Source of the DNA: Porphyromonas pogonae
Lineage (GTDB): Bacteria; Bacteroidota; Bacteroidia; Bacteroidales; Porphyromonadaceae
Length of the DNA stretch: 64,000 nucleotides
Reading direction: 5' to 3'
NCBI RefSeq assembly: GCF_036320655.1
Contig: NZ_CP143258.1
Span: forward strand, 372,001 to 436,000
Shown: piece after piece, positions 27,291 to 36,500 of the stretch
Position numbering within the stretch: the first letter of the stretch is position 1
Layout of the letters: each line of letters begins with the position of its first letter
The notes under the pieces: model-generated
Databases searched by the model: none
Seen by the model: only the letters and a program-made list of their open reading frames with translations
What the model was told of the DNA's origin: nothing
Position numbers and translations under genes: made by a program

Positions 27291-28079
27291 TTAAATAATA
27301 AATTTTTCTCTTAATTTTTCAACAATAATGTCAGCGGCTTCTTCGGGTGTCACTTCATCATACAAAGTTCCCTTAGCTTTTGCTCCTCTGGTAAAGGACT
27401 TCATTACACGAGTAGGAGAGCCCTTGAGGCCGATATGCTCCGGATCCACAGAGATATTCTCGCTGCTCCAGAGAGTGATGGGACGCTCAAATGTCTCCAT
27501 GATTCCGCTGATGCTCATGTAGCGGGGCTCATAGCCCGAAGCAAGTATAGTGAGTACGCAAGGCATATCCACCTCTAATATCTCGTAGCCGGTCTCTGTC
27601 GCTTTCTTTACTTCAAGAGTCTTATCGCCCAAGAGCTTGGCATCTTCCACATAAGTCACTTGTGGGAGATCGAGATGTTCTGCGATCTGGGGACCTACTT
27701 GTGCCGTGTCACCGTCTATAGCTTGACGGCCGGTGATCAGCAAGTCGAATTCCAGATTGCGCAAGGCTGCTGCCAAAGTATAGGAAGTCGCCAAAGTATC
27801 GGCTCCACCAAATTTACGATCGCTGAGTAGGATGGCTTCGTCTACACCCATGGCATAGGCTTCTCTCAGGATAGCCTCTGCTTGGGGAGGCCCCATCGTG
27901 ATAACCGTTACATGTGCGCCAAACTCATCTTTGAATCTCAGAGCTTGCTCCAAACCACCCTTGTCATCGGGATTCATAATACTGGGAACGCCTTCTCTGA
28001 TCAGTGTTCCCTTCACGGGATCGATCTTTATTTCTGTAGTATCAGGTACTTGTTTGATACAAACAACTATCTTCATCAT
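27291..28079 (-). CDS. etfB: Electron transfer flavoprotein beta subunit
   Basis: Partner of EtfA, 262 residues. The N-terminus (MKIVVCIKQVPDTTEIKID) and the adenine-nucleotide loop GRQAIDGDTAQVGPQIAEHL are typical. A DGDTAQVG loop is, to my knowledge, the feature of EtfB proteins that bind a second FAD and can bifurcate electrons, which would let butyryl-CoA formation drive ferredoxin reduction. That mechanistic reading is an inference from the motif. Thirteen bases separate it from etfA and 16 from bcd upstream. Confidence 0.96.
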   Translation of the reverse strand: MMKIVVCIKQVPDTTEIKIDPVKGTLIREGVPSIMNPDDKGGLEQALRFKDEFGAHVTVITMGPPQAEAILREAYAMGVDEAILLSDRKFGGADTLATSYTLAAALRNLEFDLLITGRQAIDGDTAQVGPQIAEHLDLPQVTYVEDAKLLGDKTLEVKKATETGYEILEVDMPCVLTILASGYEPRYMSISGIMETFERPITLWSSENISVDPEHIGLKGSPTRVMKSFTRGAKAKGTLYDEVTPEEAADIIVEKLREKFII

Positions 28080-28095
28080 AATAATCTGTTAAAGG

Positions 28096-29235
28096 TTATT
28101 TAAGTAAATGAGAGGCGATCACGATACGCTGCACTTCCGATGTGCCTTCATAAATCTCGGTGATCTTGGCATCACGCATCATTCTTTCTACCGGATATTC
28201 ACGGGTGTAGCCATAACCTCCATGGAACTGAATAGCTTTGTTGGTCACTTCCATGGCGGTCTCGGCTGCGTATAACTTGGCCATAGCAGCATCTACGGAG
28301 TAGTTGATGTGCTGATCTTTCTTCCACGCTGCTTTCCTTACAAGTAAGCGAGACGCTTCGATACGGCACTTAAGATCCGCAAGTTGGAATTGGGTATTTT
28401 GGAATTTGCCGATAGACATGCCAAACTGCTTACGCTCTTTGACGTACTTTACGGTCTCGTCCATGGCTCCCTGGGCTATCCCGAGAGCTTGTGAGGCTAT
28501 CCCCACACGACCACCGTCCAGCGTTTGCATAGCAATACGGAAACCGCCACCAAGAGAGCCTAACAGATTCTCCTTAGGTACGATGCAATTCTCAAAAATT
28601 AGCTCACATGTTGCAGAGCCTCTGATACCCATTTTCAATTCTTTCTTACCAATCTTGAACCCCGGCATATCTTTTTCTACAATGAAAGCTGAGATTCCTT
28701 TGACGCCCTTGCTCTTGTCCGTCATGGCAAAAACAATGTATACATGAGCGTATTCGGCATTGGTGATGAAGATCTTTGTACCATTGAGGACATAAGAGTC
28801 TCCATCGGGCACGGCAAATGTCTGCTGAGCTGAAGCATCTGTTCCGGCATTGGGCTCTGTGAGGCCAAAAGCGCCGATCCACTCTCCGCTACACAACTTA
28901 GGCAGGTATTTGCGTTTCTGCTCCTCGGTGCCGTGCTCGAAAATAGGAGCACAGCACAAAGATGTATGAGCCGAAAGCACAACCCCGGTGGTAGCGCAGT
29001 GACGTGACAACTCTTCTACAGCCATAGAATAGATCTCATTGGTGCCGCCGGCACCTCCGTATTCTTTAGGAAAGGGTATTCCCATCATGCCTAAAGCCGA
29101 CATCTTACGTACCGTTTCGATAGGGAAACGCTCATCGCGGTCGATTTCCGCCGCCAAAGGTTTTACTTCTCGCTCGGCAAAGGCGCGTATCATTTGCAGA
29201 AAAAGCTCCTGCTGCTTTGTCAAGTTAAAATCCAT
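28096..29235 (-). CDS. bcd: Butyryl-CoA dehydrogenase (acyl-CoA dehydrogenase)
   Basis: FAD enzyme reducing crotonyl-CoA to butyryl-CoA with electrons from EtfAB. 379 residues, normal length. Visible features are the N-terminal helical domain, the FAD/substrate segments GAFGLTEPNAGTDAS and FITNAEYAHVYIVFAMT, RGSATCELIFENC, and the catalytic glutamate in the C-terminal EIYEGTSEVQR (Glu363). Directly upstream of etfB, the standard arrangement. There is no separate enoyl-CoA hydratase, which is expected because the AbfD product is crotonyl-CoA. Confidence 0.95.
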   Translation of the reverse strand: MDFNLTKQQELFLQMIRAFAEREVKPLAAEIDRDERFPIETVRKMSALGMMGIPFPKEYGGAGGTNEIYSMAVEELSRHCATTGVVLSAHTSLCCAPIFEHGTEEQKRKYLPKLCSGEWIGAFGLTEPNAGTDASAQQTFAVPDGDSYVLNGTKIFITNAEYAHVYIVFAMTDKSKGVKGISAFIVEKDMPGFKIGKKELKMGIRGSATCELIFENCIVPKENLLGSLGGGFRIAMQTLDGGRVGIASQALGIAQGAMDETVKYVKERKQFGMSIGKFQNTQFQLADLKCRIEASRLLVRKAAWKKDQHINYSVDAAMAKLYAAETAMEVTNKAIQFHGGYGYTREYPVERMMRDAKITEIYEGTSEVQRIVIASHLLK

Positions 29236-29265
29236 ATAATATAAATAGGTAGGTGTGTTTAACGT

Positions 29266-30618
29266 TTATTGCCAGATCTGCTCGTCGCTCGGCACTTGTA
29301 TACGTGCAGATATTGGAGCGATACGGGTAATATTGAGAAGATGTTTATATGTGAAGTTTTCCGAAATAGAGTTATTGCCCCAGGTACCGCAGCCCAAAGT
29401 ATTGGTCACGGCAAGTCCGTTTTGGATGGAACCACCAGCTGTGGTAGCGCAAGGAGCATTTACAATAAGACGGGAAACAGAGATTTCAGTACCGGCTTTG
29501 ATGATATTGGCCTGATTGTTCGAGTGGATGCCTGCGGTGTGTCCGCTTCCTTCCATAAACAGGTTGGTTTTTGCGATATTGATAGCTTCTTCAAAGTTAG
29601 TATATGGGAATGCAGCCAATACCGGGCACATCTTTTCTTTACAGATAATATCTTCTTTGCCTATACCATGTGCTTCCACTACGAGGACACGTGTGCCTTC
29701 AGGAACATCAATACCAGCTTTGCGGGCTATTGTCTGAACACTCTTGCCCACGATGTCACGAGCTATACCGCCGTTTTCGAAGATAGCGTTTACCACTTTG
29801 TCACGGTCATTTTCAGGAACAATATAGGCTCCATGGCTACGGAATGCATCGAATACTGCATCTTTATCATTGACGTGATAGATGAAACTTTGTTCGCCCG
29901 AGCAGATAATACCGTTGTCGAAAGAGCGTCCGGTAATAACCTTTTCTGCTGCATCTTCAAAGTCGATGTAACGATCGAGGATCACTTGTACATTACCGGC
30001 GCCTACACCGAACGAAGGTTTACCTGACGAGTAAGCAGAACGTACCATAGGCATACCACCTGTAGCTACCACTACGTCTACTTCAGACATCAACTCCTTT
30101 GTTGCTTCGATAGACGGCTCTTCGATCACCTGGATCAGATCAGCCGGCACATTGAATTCGCTTACTGCTTCTTTGATAAGTTTTACAGCATGAGCCGAGC
30201 AATTTTTAGCTTTGGGGTGTGGAGCGATGATGATGGCGTTTTTGGTTTTGAGAGCAAAGATAATCTTTGACATCGGGGTCACGATGGGGTTAGTCATCGG
30301 AGTAATACCGGCCACTACGCCTATAGGCTTGGCTATTTCGATAAGCCCCGTTTTGTCATCGATGTTGAGTACTCCCATTGAGATTTTTCCTTTGAGGTTG
30401 TACCATACTCCTTTTGACTTGTTGCGGTTCTTAGCCACCTTGTGCTCATAGACACCCATTTCTGTTTCGTCTACAGCTTCACGAGCCAGGATTTCAGCAT
30501 TGTCATAAATCGTTTTTGCTGCAAGTTTTACCATTAAGTCTACAGCGTCTTGATTAAAATGAGATTGATACTCCTTTTGTGCAGCGCGTGCGCGTTGCAC
30601 CATTTCCTTAATCTCCAT
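29266..30618 (-). CDS. sucD: CoA-acylating succinate-semialdehyde dehydrogenase
   Basis: Reduces succinyl-CoA to succinate semialdehyde, the entry step of the pathway. The 450-residue protein belongs to the EutE/AdhE-N group of CoA-acylating aldehyde dehydrogenases: GVVAGITPMTNPIVTPMSK (about 100-118), APHPKAKNCS, the nucleotide segment SFGVGAGNVQVILDRY and the catalytic cysteine Cys239 in RSFDNGIICSGEQS. The assignment as the succinate enzyme (rather than acetaldehyde or butyraldehyde) rests on the adjacent 4-hydroxybutyrate genes. Confidence 0.92.
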   Translation of the reverse strand: MEIKEMVQRARAAQKEYQSHFNQDAVDLMVKLAAKTIYDNAEILAREAVDETEMGVYEHKVAKNRNKSKGVWYNLKGKISMGVLNIDDKTGLIEIAKPIGVVAGITPMTNPIVTPMSKIIFALKTKNAIIIAPHPKAKNCSAHAVKLIKEAVSEFNVPADLIQVIEEPSIEATKELMSEVDVVVATGGMPMVRSAYSSGKPSFGVGAGNVQVILDRYIDFEDAAEKVITGRSFDNGIICSGEQSFIYHVNDKDAVFDAFRSHGAYIVPENDRDKVVNAIFENGGIARDIVGKSVQTIARKAGIDVPEGTRVLVVEAHGIGKEDIICKEKMCPVLAAFPYTNFEEAINIAKTNLFMEGSGHTAGIHSNNQANIIKAGTEISVSRLIVNAPCATTAGGSIQNGLAVTNTLGCGTWGNNSISENFTYKHLLNITRIAPISARIQVPSDEQIWQ

Positions 30619-30654
30619 AGTTTGCGGTCTTTTATTTATTATTTAATATTAGGA

Positions 30655-31770
30655 TCAATACAATTTTCTGTAGATTTCGGCAATTTCCTGCTGCGATAGT
30701 GCTACATAGTTATTGGCGAGCAGGCGTTGTTGTGTTTGCATTACTGCCTGGGCAAAGAGTTCTATTTCTTCTTCCTTCATTCCATACTCTCTGAGCTTTT
30801 GTGGAGGAAGCAGTGTATTGAGCAACTTGTCCAAAGCATCATACACCTCCTCTGGAGCACAATGTAGTAAAGCAGCCAATTTTTTATTCAGCTCAACAAT
30901 AGAACCCTTGGGGTCTTTGCTGAAATAAGCTTTGAAAACAGAGGTGAAGAAGCGAGTATTGGCTTCACCGTGCGGTACATGGTAGTTGCCTCCGAGGGGA
31001 TATGAGAGAGCATGCACGGCACCTACGCCGGCGTTGCCGAAGGCTATACCCGCAAAGTTACTGGCCATAATCATCTCACCCATTTTCTCGAAACGATATT
31101 CCGGACCCTTCTCGGCAATATTTTGGAATACATCTATAATAATCTGCCATGCGGCTTCACTGAATATTCTGGTATATGGGTTAGCTTTGGGCGAAACGTA
31201 CGACTCTATAGCGTGGATCAAAGCATCTATGGCGCTGCATGCATAGAACTTGAACGGAAGCCCCTTTAGCAGTCCGGCTATTATCACGGCATCATCGGCA
31301 AGGATGGTATCATCGGCAAGGCCCATTTTGGTGTGACGGCTCTTGATCTCTGCAATAGATAGGTTGGTAACCTCGCTACCGGTACCACATGTAGTGGGGA
31401 TGATAATGAGTTTTTTGTCCTTGACGAGAGGTTTTTTGTGATCGAAAGCATCCAATACATCATCCAAATCTTTCAAGACAAACAGCTTGGAGATGTCTAT
31501 GACTGTACCGCCACCTACGGCAATAACACGATTGAAGGTCTTGCCTTTGACATCATGTAGGATCTTGTTCATCATCTCATCTGAGGGCTCACCGAGTCCA
31601 TACTTCTCCTGCATCACAAAAGTACAGGGCAAGTTGCACGCTTTCATAAACGGCTCGTAGATGAACTCGTTTGTGATCACCAAATCCTTTTCATTCAGTT
31701 CAAATGTTTTAGCAAAGGATTCGAAACTATCGAACTCGTGAATGACTGTTTTAAGTTTGAATAATTGCAT
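30655..31770 (-). CDS. 4hbD: NAD-dependent 4-hydroxybutyrate dehydrogenase
   Basis: Iron-containing alcohol dehydrogenase reducing succinate semialdehyde to 4-hydroxybutyrate. 371 residues. The NAD-binding signature is NRVIAVGGGTVIDISKL, with IIPTTCGTGSEVT following. Metal ligands are in CSAIDALIHAIESYVS and in AVHALSYPLGGNYHVPHGEAN (two His). The C-terminal domain is all-helical as expected. Position between sucD and the CoA-transferase gene fixes the likely substrate. Confidence 0.92.
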   Translation of the reverse strand: MQLFKLKTVIHEFDSFESFAKTFELNEKDLVITNEFIYEPFMKACNLPCTFVMQEKYGLGEPSDEMMNKILHDVKGKTFNRVIAVGGGTVIDISKLFVLKDLDDVLDAFDHKKPLVKDKKLIIIPTTCGTGSEVTNLSIAEIKSRHTKMGLADDTILADDAVIIAGLLKGLPFKFYACSAIDALIHAIESYVSPKANPYTRIFSEAAWQIIIDVFQNIAEKGPEYRFEKMGEMIMASNFAGIAFGNAGVGAVHALSYPLGGNYHVPHGEANTRFFTSVFKAYFSKDPKGSIVELNKKLAALLHCAPEEVYDALDKLLNTLLPPQKLREYGMKEEEIELFAQAVMQTQQRLLANNYVALSQQEIAEIYRKLY

Positions 31771-31814
31771 TTTTTTAATGTTTATTGGTTTTGTTTTTGG
31801 TCAATAGATTGGAG

Positions 31815-33107
31815 TCAGCCGAACTTCTTTCGATAAAAGGTTAATAAGTCATCACGGAAATCCGGATGAGCTATGGAAATCAAAGCCTCGGCTCTCTGTC
31901 TCAATGTTTTTCCTTTGAGGTGAGCTATGCCGTACTCTGTTACCACATAGTCCACTTCATTGCGTGATGTCGTTACCGCTGCACCATCGGCTATGCGGGT
32001 CACGATGCGTGAGGATGCACCTCCACGAGCAGTCGATGGCATAGCCATGATACTCTTACCTCCTTTGGAGAGTGAAGCACCTCTAACGTAATCTACTTGA
32101 CCGCCTACGCCACTAAACTGACGGTCACCAATACTTTCTGAAACAACTTGTCCCATCAAATCCACCTCGATACAGCTGTTTATGCTTATCATATTATCGT
32201 TTTGGGCTATTACTGAGGGGTTGTTTACATAGTCCACCGGATACATCTCCACGTCTGGGTTGTGATCTACAAAGTCATAGAGGGCTTTGCTACCCATGAG
32301 GAATGTTGCGAGCATTTTGCCGGGGTGCAGTGTTTTCATCTTGCCGTTTACTACACCGGACTTCACAAGTTCCATTACACCGTCCGAAAACATCTCCGTA
32401 TGGATACCCAGGTCTTTTTTGTCTTTCAGGAAGAGCAGTACAGCATCGGGTATAGCACCTATACCCAGCTGTAGTGTAGCTCCATTGGGTACGAGGTTGG
32501 CACAGTTTTTTCCTATAGCTTGCTCTACATTGCCTATCTTAGCTGCCGGTAGGGTATAGGGGGCATAGTCTGTCTCTACAATGTAGTCCAGGTCGGATAC
32601 ATGGATGAGATTGTCCCCGCCTATATATGGCATCTGTTTGTTCACTTCAGCAATTACGAGAGGAGCGCATTCGGCTGCGGGTTTGGTGTAGTCACAAGAG
32701 ATACCAAAGCTGCAATAACCGTTTTCGTCAGGCTCTGATACCTGCACCAAGGCTACGTCTATCTTGAGCGTTTTGTTTCTGATCATCGCAGGCACTTCGT
32801 GGAAGAATGCCGGGAAGAAATCGGCTCTGTTTTCTTCTATAGCCTTGCGCGAATTGGCACCTACGAAGTTGGTGATGTGTCTGAAGTTAGAAGCTTTTTC
32901 GGGGTACATGTATTCACCGTCGCCCAAGCAAAGCATGTGATAGATCTCTACATCTTTGAACTTGTCTGAGCTGTTACACAAGGCTTTGATACAAACCTGC
33001 GGAACCCCTGCGGCATGTGATACGGCTACTCTTTGTCCGTTTTGTATGTGTTTGATAGCTTCCTCTGCTGTTGTGATTTTCTGTTGATAGATTTCTTTCC
33101 AATTCAT
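31815..33107 (-). CDS. abfT: 4-hydroxybutyrate CoA-transferase
   Basis: Activates 4-hydroxybutyrate by transferring CoA from an acyl-CoA (usually acetyl-CoA). 430 residues of the acetyl-CoA hydrolase/transferase family. The catalytic glutamate is Glu238 in GIHTEMFSDGVMEL, and the glycine-rich CoA loops include ATLQLGIGAIPDAVL and FSGVGGQVDYVRGASLSKGG. Upstream in the operon is the NifU-like gene (43 bp), downstream the dehydrogenase (44 bp). An alternative symbol in the literature is cat2. Confidence 0.93.
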   Translation of the reverse strand: MNWKEIYQQKITTAEEAIKHIQNGQRVAVSHAAGVPQVCIKALCNSSDKFKDVEIYHMLCLGDGEYMYPEKASNFRHITNFVGANSRKAIEENRADFFPAFFHEVPAMIRNKTLKIDVALVQVSEPDENGYCSFGISCDYTKPAAECAPLVIAEVNKQMPYIGGDNLIHVSDLDYIVETDYAPYTLPAAKIGNVEQAIGKNCANLVPNGATLQLGIGAIPDAVLLFLKDKKDLGIHTEMFSDGVMELVKSGVVNGKMKTLHPGKMLATFLMGSKALYDFVDHNPDVEMYPVDYVNNPSVIAQNDNMISINSCIEVDLMGQVVSESIGDRQFSGVGGQVDYVRGASLSKGGKSIMAMPSTARGGASSRIVTRIADGAAVTTSRNEVDYVVTEYGIAHLKGKTLRQRAEALISIAHPDFRDDLLTFYRKKFG

Positions 33108-33150
33108 AAGACAGGGATATGGTTTATTTAGTATTAGTTTCGTCGTTTTT

Positions 33151-33450
33151 TTATTGTTCGTGTCGTAATATTCGTTTGGCTTGTTGTATCAAATCATCGC
33201 TTACTTCATTGTTTACTCTCACCTCGATATTCTCGTTTTGGAATTCTTCCCGTAGAGCTGCTTGTACCACCCGCTCTACTGTTTCACTGGCAGAGGGGCA
33301 GCCATGGCACGAACCTGTGAAACGTACCTTAACCAGATCTCCGCTGATGGAGCATAACTGTAAATCACCGCCGTGCGAGCGTAAGAGAGGACTTACTCTC
33401 TCACGCAACACGCGGTTCACACTATACATATTAAACATCTGTTTGGTCAT
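33151..33450 (-). CDS. NifU C-terminal-domain Fe-S scaffold protein
   Basis: A 99-residue protein consisting of the NifU_N-less (Nfu-type) domain, with the cluster-binding CxxC in FTGSCHGCPSASETVE (Cys48, Cys51) and the preceding VSPLLRSHGGDLQL strand. It sits between the [4Fe-4S] enzyme gene abfD (18-bp gap) and the CoA-transferase. The obvious inference is that it helps supply or repair the oxygen-sensitive cluster of 4-hydroxybutyryl-CoA dehydratase. It has no pathway reaction of its own. Confidence 0.9.
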   Translation of the reverse strand: MTKQMFNMYSVNRVLRERVSPLLRSHGGDLQLCSISGDLVKVRFTGSCHGCPSASETVERVVQAALREEFQNENIEVRVNNEVSDDLIQQAKRILRHEQ

Positions 33451-33468
33451 TGATTAAGGTCAACAGGT

Positions 33469-34929
33469 CTATTTGTCCAATGAAGTGTCAATTTTTGCAA
33501 TATTTCGAGCAAACTCTTTCTTCGATTCAAGATCTCCCTGACGGGCTATCATGATACGCTGAGCTTGCGGTGATCCGGCACCGTGCATAGATTCCGTTCT
33601 GTAACCTACGGCAGCAGTACCCAGAGTGATATTTTCGATCAGGCGTAGTACTCTCATTCTGTTCACTACGTCTTTACCTTTGGCTCCCACAAGATATTTT
33701 CTTACGAGTGGTCCTACTTCTTCATTCTTCAAGTCTTGCTCAGAAGGCATAGTCACCATGATACCTCCGGCGATGTCTTCTGCCAAGCGTGCTATTTCAT
33801 AAGGAAGGCGTGTTACGTTTTGCTTACAAACGTTTGCCAAAAGCAGGTTGATCATATAGTTTCCGGCAGGCATCTGTGAACCCTCAGCAGAGCAAGCGAT
33901 ACCGCAGGCAAAGAGTGTTTCATTGAGGTGGATCATCTCGATGAGTTTATCTTTGATATGGCTGGCTTTGGGTACACCATTGTAGTCTGCCGCAAGAGCT
34001 GCAGCACCGATGAGCACATCACCCACTCCCACTTTACAACCACCATAGGATTGTCTGTGATAGCCGGCAAATCTCTCCACCATCATACCTGCATAATCAT
34101 ATTCTTTACACATAAATACGCGCTCATGAGGGATGAATACTCTGTCGAATACGACCAAAGCCTCATGGCCTCCAAACTGTGAGTTGCCAAGGTCAATATC
34201 AGCACCCGGCTCCATCTTTCTTGTGTCACATGATTGACGTCCGTAAATCATGGTTATACCCTCGGCATCGCTGGGTATAGCGAAGGATACTGCATAGTCG
34301 GCATCGGCCTCCCTCATGGCTATTGTGGGCATGATAAGATGCTCGTGCGAGTTTACTGCTCCCGTTTGGTGGGCTTTGGCTCCTGATACCACGATACCGT
34401 CTTCACGTACTTCTACGATATGTACATAGAGATCGGGGTCTTCCTGCTGTGAGGGAGCCAGGCCACGGTCACCTTTGGGGTCGGTCATGGCGCCATCGAT
34501 AACAAGGTCATTGTCCTGAACGAACTTCATGTAGTCTGTAAACCGCTTGTGATACTCGGTTCCCAGAGCCTGATCCATTTCATAAGTCGTAGAGAATATG
34601 GCGTTGAAGGCATCCATACCTACGCAACGCTGGAAACAAGCTGCAGTCTTCTGTCCCAAGAGACGCTGCATCTTTACCTTCTTTACAAGGTCGTCAGTGC
34701 CTTGGTGTAAGTGACAAAAGCGATTGATTTTCTTTCCTGTGAGATTGGAAGTTGCCGTCATGAGTTCTTGATATTCCGGTTCTTCGGCCAACTTGTAGGT
34801 CATAGCAACGGAGTTCATGGACGGACGAATCATAGGATGATCCACAGGGTTGTCAATCTTTTCTCCCATGAAGTAGACGTTCAGATTCATTTTTCTGAGA
34901 CTATCTTCGTACTGTTTACTCGTCATCAT
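33469..34929 (-). CDS. abfD: 4-hydroxybutyryl-CoA dehydratase / vinylacetyl-CoA delta-isomerase
   Basis: FAD and [4Fe-4S] radical enzyme that dehydrates 4-hydroxybutyryl-CoA to crotonyl-CoA. 486 residues, full length. All four cluster ligands known from the Clostridium aminobutyricum enzyme are present at matching positions: Cys98 and Cys102 (AACFQRCVG), His291 and Cys298 (GYHRQSYGGCK). FAD-binding segments such as VSGAKAHQTGAVNSHEHLIM are also clear. Translation can start at either of two adjacent ATGs after GAGG. First gene of the operon, about 330 nt downstream of the end of a cobalamin riboswitch on the same strand. Confidence 0.95.
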   Translation of the reverse strand: MMTSKQYEDSLRKMNLNVYFMGEKIDNPVDHPMIRPSMNSVAMTYKLAEEPEYQELMTATSNLTGKKINRFCHLHQGTDDLVKKVKMQRLLGQKTAACFQRCVGMDAFNAIFSTTYEMDQALGTEYHKRFTDYMKFVQDNDLVIDGAMTDPKGDRGLAPSQQEDPDLYVHIVEVREDGIVVSGAKAHQTGAVNSHEHLIMPTIAMREADADYAVSFAIPSDAEGITMIYGRQSCDTRKMEPGADIDLGNSQFGGHEALVVFDRVFIPHERVFMCKEYDYAGMMVERFAGYHRQSYGGCKVGVGDVLIGAAALAADYNGVPKASHIKDKLIEMIHLNETLFACGIACSAEGSQMPAGNYMINLLLANVCKQNVTRLPYEIARLAEDIAGGIMVTMPSEQDLKNEEVGPLVRKYLVGAKGKDVVNRMRVLRLIENITLGTAAVGYRTESMHGAGSPQAQRIMIARQGDLESKKEFARNIAKIDTSLDK

Positions 34930-35050
34930 AATATTACCTCGGTTAAAATGTTATTGTAACGTTTAAGTGTAGTTTTATTAAAAAAAATATTTATATCCGT
35001 TCAAGCCTTCTGCAACCACGTCAGTGATACGGTAAGGGTGCACATCACCT

Positions 35051-35072
35051 CATGGCATTTTATGATGCCATG
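35051..35072. other. Perfect hairpin in the abfD leader
   Basis: CATGGCAT (35051-35058) pairs with ATGCCATG (35065-35072), 6-nt loop. It lies in the ~330-nt leader between the riboswitch and abfD, with no T-run on the minus strand; a role in the expression platform or RNA stability is possible. Confidence 0.4.
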
Positions 35073-35261
35073 CATAGAGTGTAACACATCCTCAGAGGTT
35101 TGCAAGCACAGATGTACGGGAGTAAGTTATTGCGTACGTGTGGTTACATTCCTTTATTATTAGTATCAACTGGCGGCATTTGCTTAGGGCAAAGCCTTAC
35201 AAAATTGATTATGAAAAAAAATGTACATAATTCCCGCTCCTAAACCCTGAAGCAAGATATT

Positions 35262-35450
35262 CGCCCGTCATGGCAGGTCTTCTGACTTTTCCCGAATTTT
35301 GCGCCTTCCCGTTGTCTGTAATAAGCCCAACAGTGGCTGTGATTGCAAAATTCCCAAATAAGGAATTACAGCTGAGGGTACAGTTCCGGACTTACACCGG
35401 ATTCCCTTTTCAATTTCCCGATTGATTATCGGTCCATCACCTATGACGAT
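35262..35450 (-). ncRNA. Cobalamin (B12) riboswitch upstream of the butyrate operon
   Basis: On the minus strand, 5' to 3': CGTCATAGGTGATGG, then AAGGGAATCCGGTG, GTCCGGAACTGTACCCTC, AGCTGTAATTCC, GCCACTG, GGGAAGGCGC and the B12 box AGTCAGAAGACCTGCC (35287-35272). The 5' CGTCAT pairs with the 3' ATGACG to close P1. These are the conserved elements of the cobalamin riboswitch in the right order. A weak -7 (TACATTTA) precedes it. The first gene downstream on the strand is abfD. Confidence 0.93.
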
Positions 35451-36140
35451 GTAAATGTAGGGCTAATTAAAGAAATAAATCTTTTTTAAGTGTTAATAAA
35501 TCATAAAATGACAAATTTCGTTTTTTCATGTTCTTTTTTTGATCATTCTAAAATCCTTTACCTAATAGGCTATGAATAATGTCTTTCATACTTATAGTGT
35601 ACCACAAATTTCGGCGCAAATTGCTTGTTTTTTTAATATTTTAGGTCATATAATTCTTACACAAATTGAATTATATTTTAGTTTGATAAAATTATATGCC
35701 ATCATGAGTTGCCTTTTTTTGCAGTCTCTTATGTGGGCCTAAGGTGTATATTATGCTTTTTAGCAGGCCTTGATCATAATTTATTGAGGGTGGAATTGCT
35801 TTTTGACATTTTGTCAAAAATAAAGATTGATTATCCATGTTACCGCACGAAGGTAATATGCTGATATGTTCTAAACTAAGTAAATTAAAAAAACGTGTAA
35901 TGATGATGGAATTTCTCATCTTACAGTTACAGCTTTCTGCTTATTTGTACAAAGTCTAAATAAGAAATTGGTTTTTTAGAGGCATATTGTCTGCTGCACG
36001 GCTCCTAAATAAATCCTTGCTCGCGATTGGGGTGTGATAATTAATATTTGAAAGATGTGGGCTTTTTACAAGCCTTTTCTTTACATAGTATGATGGTATT
36101 CTTATTTAAGTTACATGTTTTACATATCCTATTATGATGA
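35451..36140. other. Gene-free interval between riboswitch 1 and array C
   Basis: About 0.7 kb, AT-rich. A 75-codon minus-strand ORF (35692-35919) lacks hydrophobic leader, family motifs and coding-like composition, so it is not called. Nothing else recognised apart from a weak hairpin near 36060-36077. Confidence 0.55.
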
Positions 36141-36157
36141 GCCTGCCACTCTTATAT

Positions 36158-36220
36158 GATAAGTCATTTGTCTTAGTGGACAAGTCGCTCGTCTTTATAG
36201 ATAGGTCAGTAGTCTTTATA
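36158..36220. repeat. Array C: three tandem 21-bp units plus a degenerate one
   Basis: Units start at 36158, 36179 and 36200 and begin GATAAGTC, GACAAGTC and GATAGGTC; a degenerate unit precedes at about 36141 and a partial one follows (GGATAAG). The 8-bp core GACAAGTC is a dyad (GAC-AA-GTC). The sequence differs from arrays A and B but the period, dyad core and downstream promoter arrangement are the same. Confidence 0.75.
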
Positions 36221-36468
36221 GGATAAGATTTGGATGAGATTTACACATGACGTGTGGTAGGTGACAAATCGAAATCACCACATCGGATATAGTACAATGT
36301 TTAGATAATTATATGAAAAAGGATGAGTCGGAGCATGTAAAGTAGGGGAGGGCAAGGCATGAAGTCTGGAGGAATAGTTTCTGATTCGTAATCATCAGTA
36401 ATATATCATTCGTCTTTTGCATCTCTCTGTTGTAAATTAGGGTGGCTTAGTCTTGCTCTGTTGATATA

Positions 36469-36500
36469 CAAAGATACAACATCAGATACCCCTTTGTCAA
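36469..36500 (-). promoter_or_regulatory. Minus-strand promoter of unit C
   Basis: TTGACAAAGGGG (-33 region, from 36500), 21-nt spacer, TATCTTTG (-7, 36476-36469). Shares the -33 block, G-run, TGTTG before the -7 and exact spacing with the promoters at 4631-4662 and 53306-53337. Points toward array C, about 240 bp away. Confidence 0.65.

Noticed and set aside
35692-35919. 75-codon ORF between the riboswitch and array C
   Set aside because: No motif, no signal, AT-rich interval where chance ORFs of this size occur.
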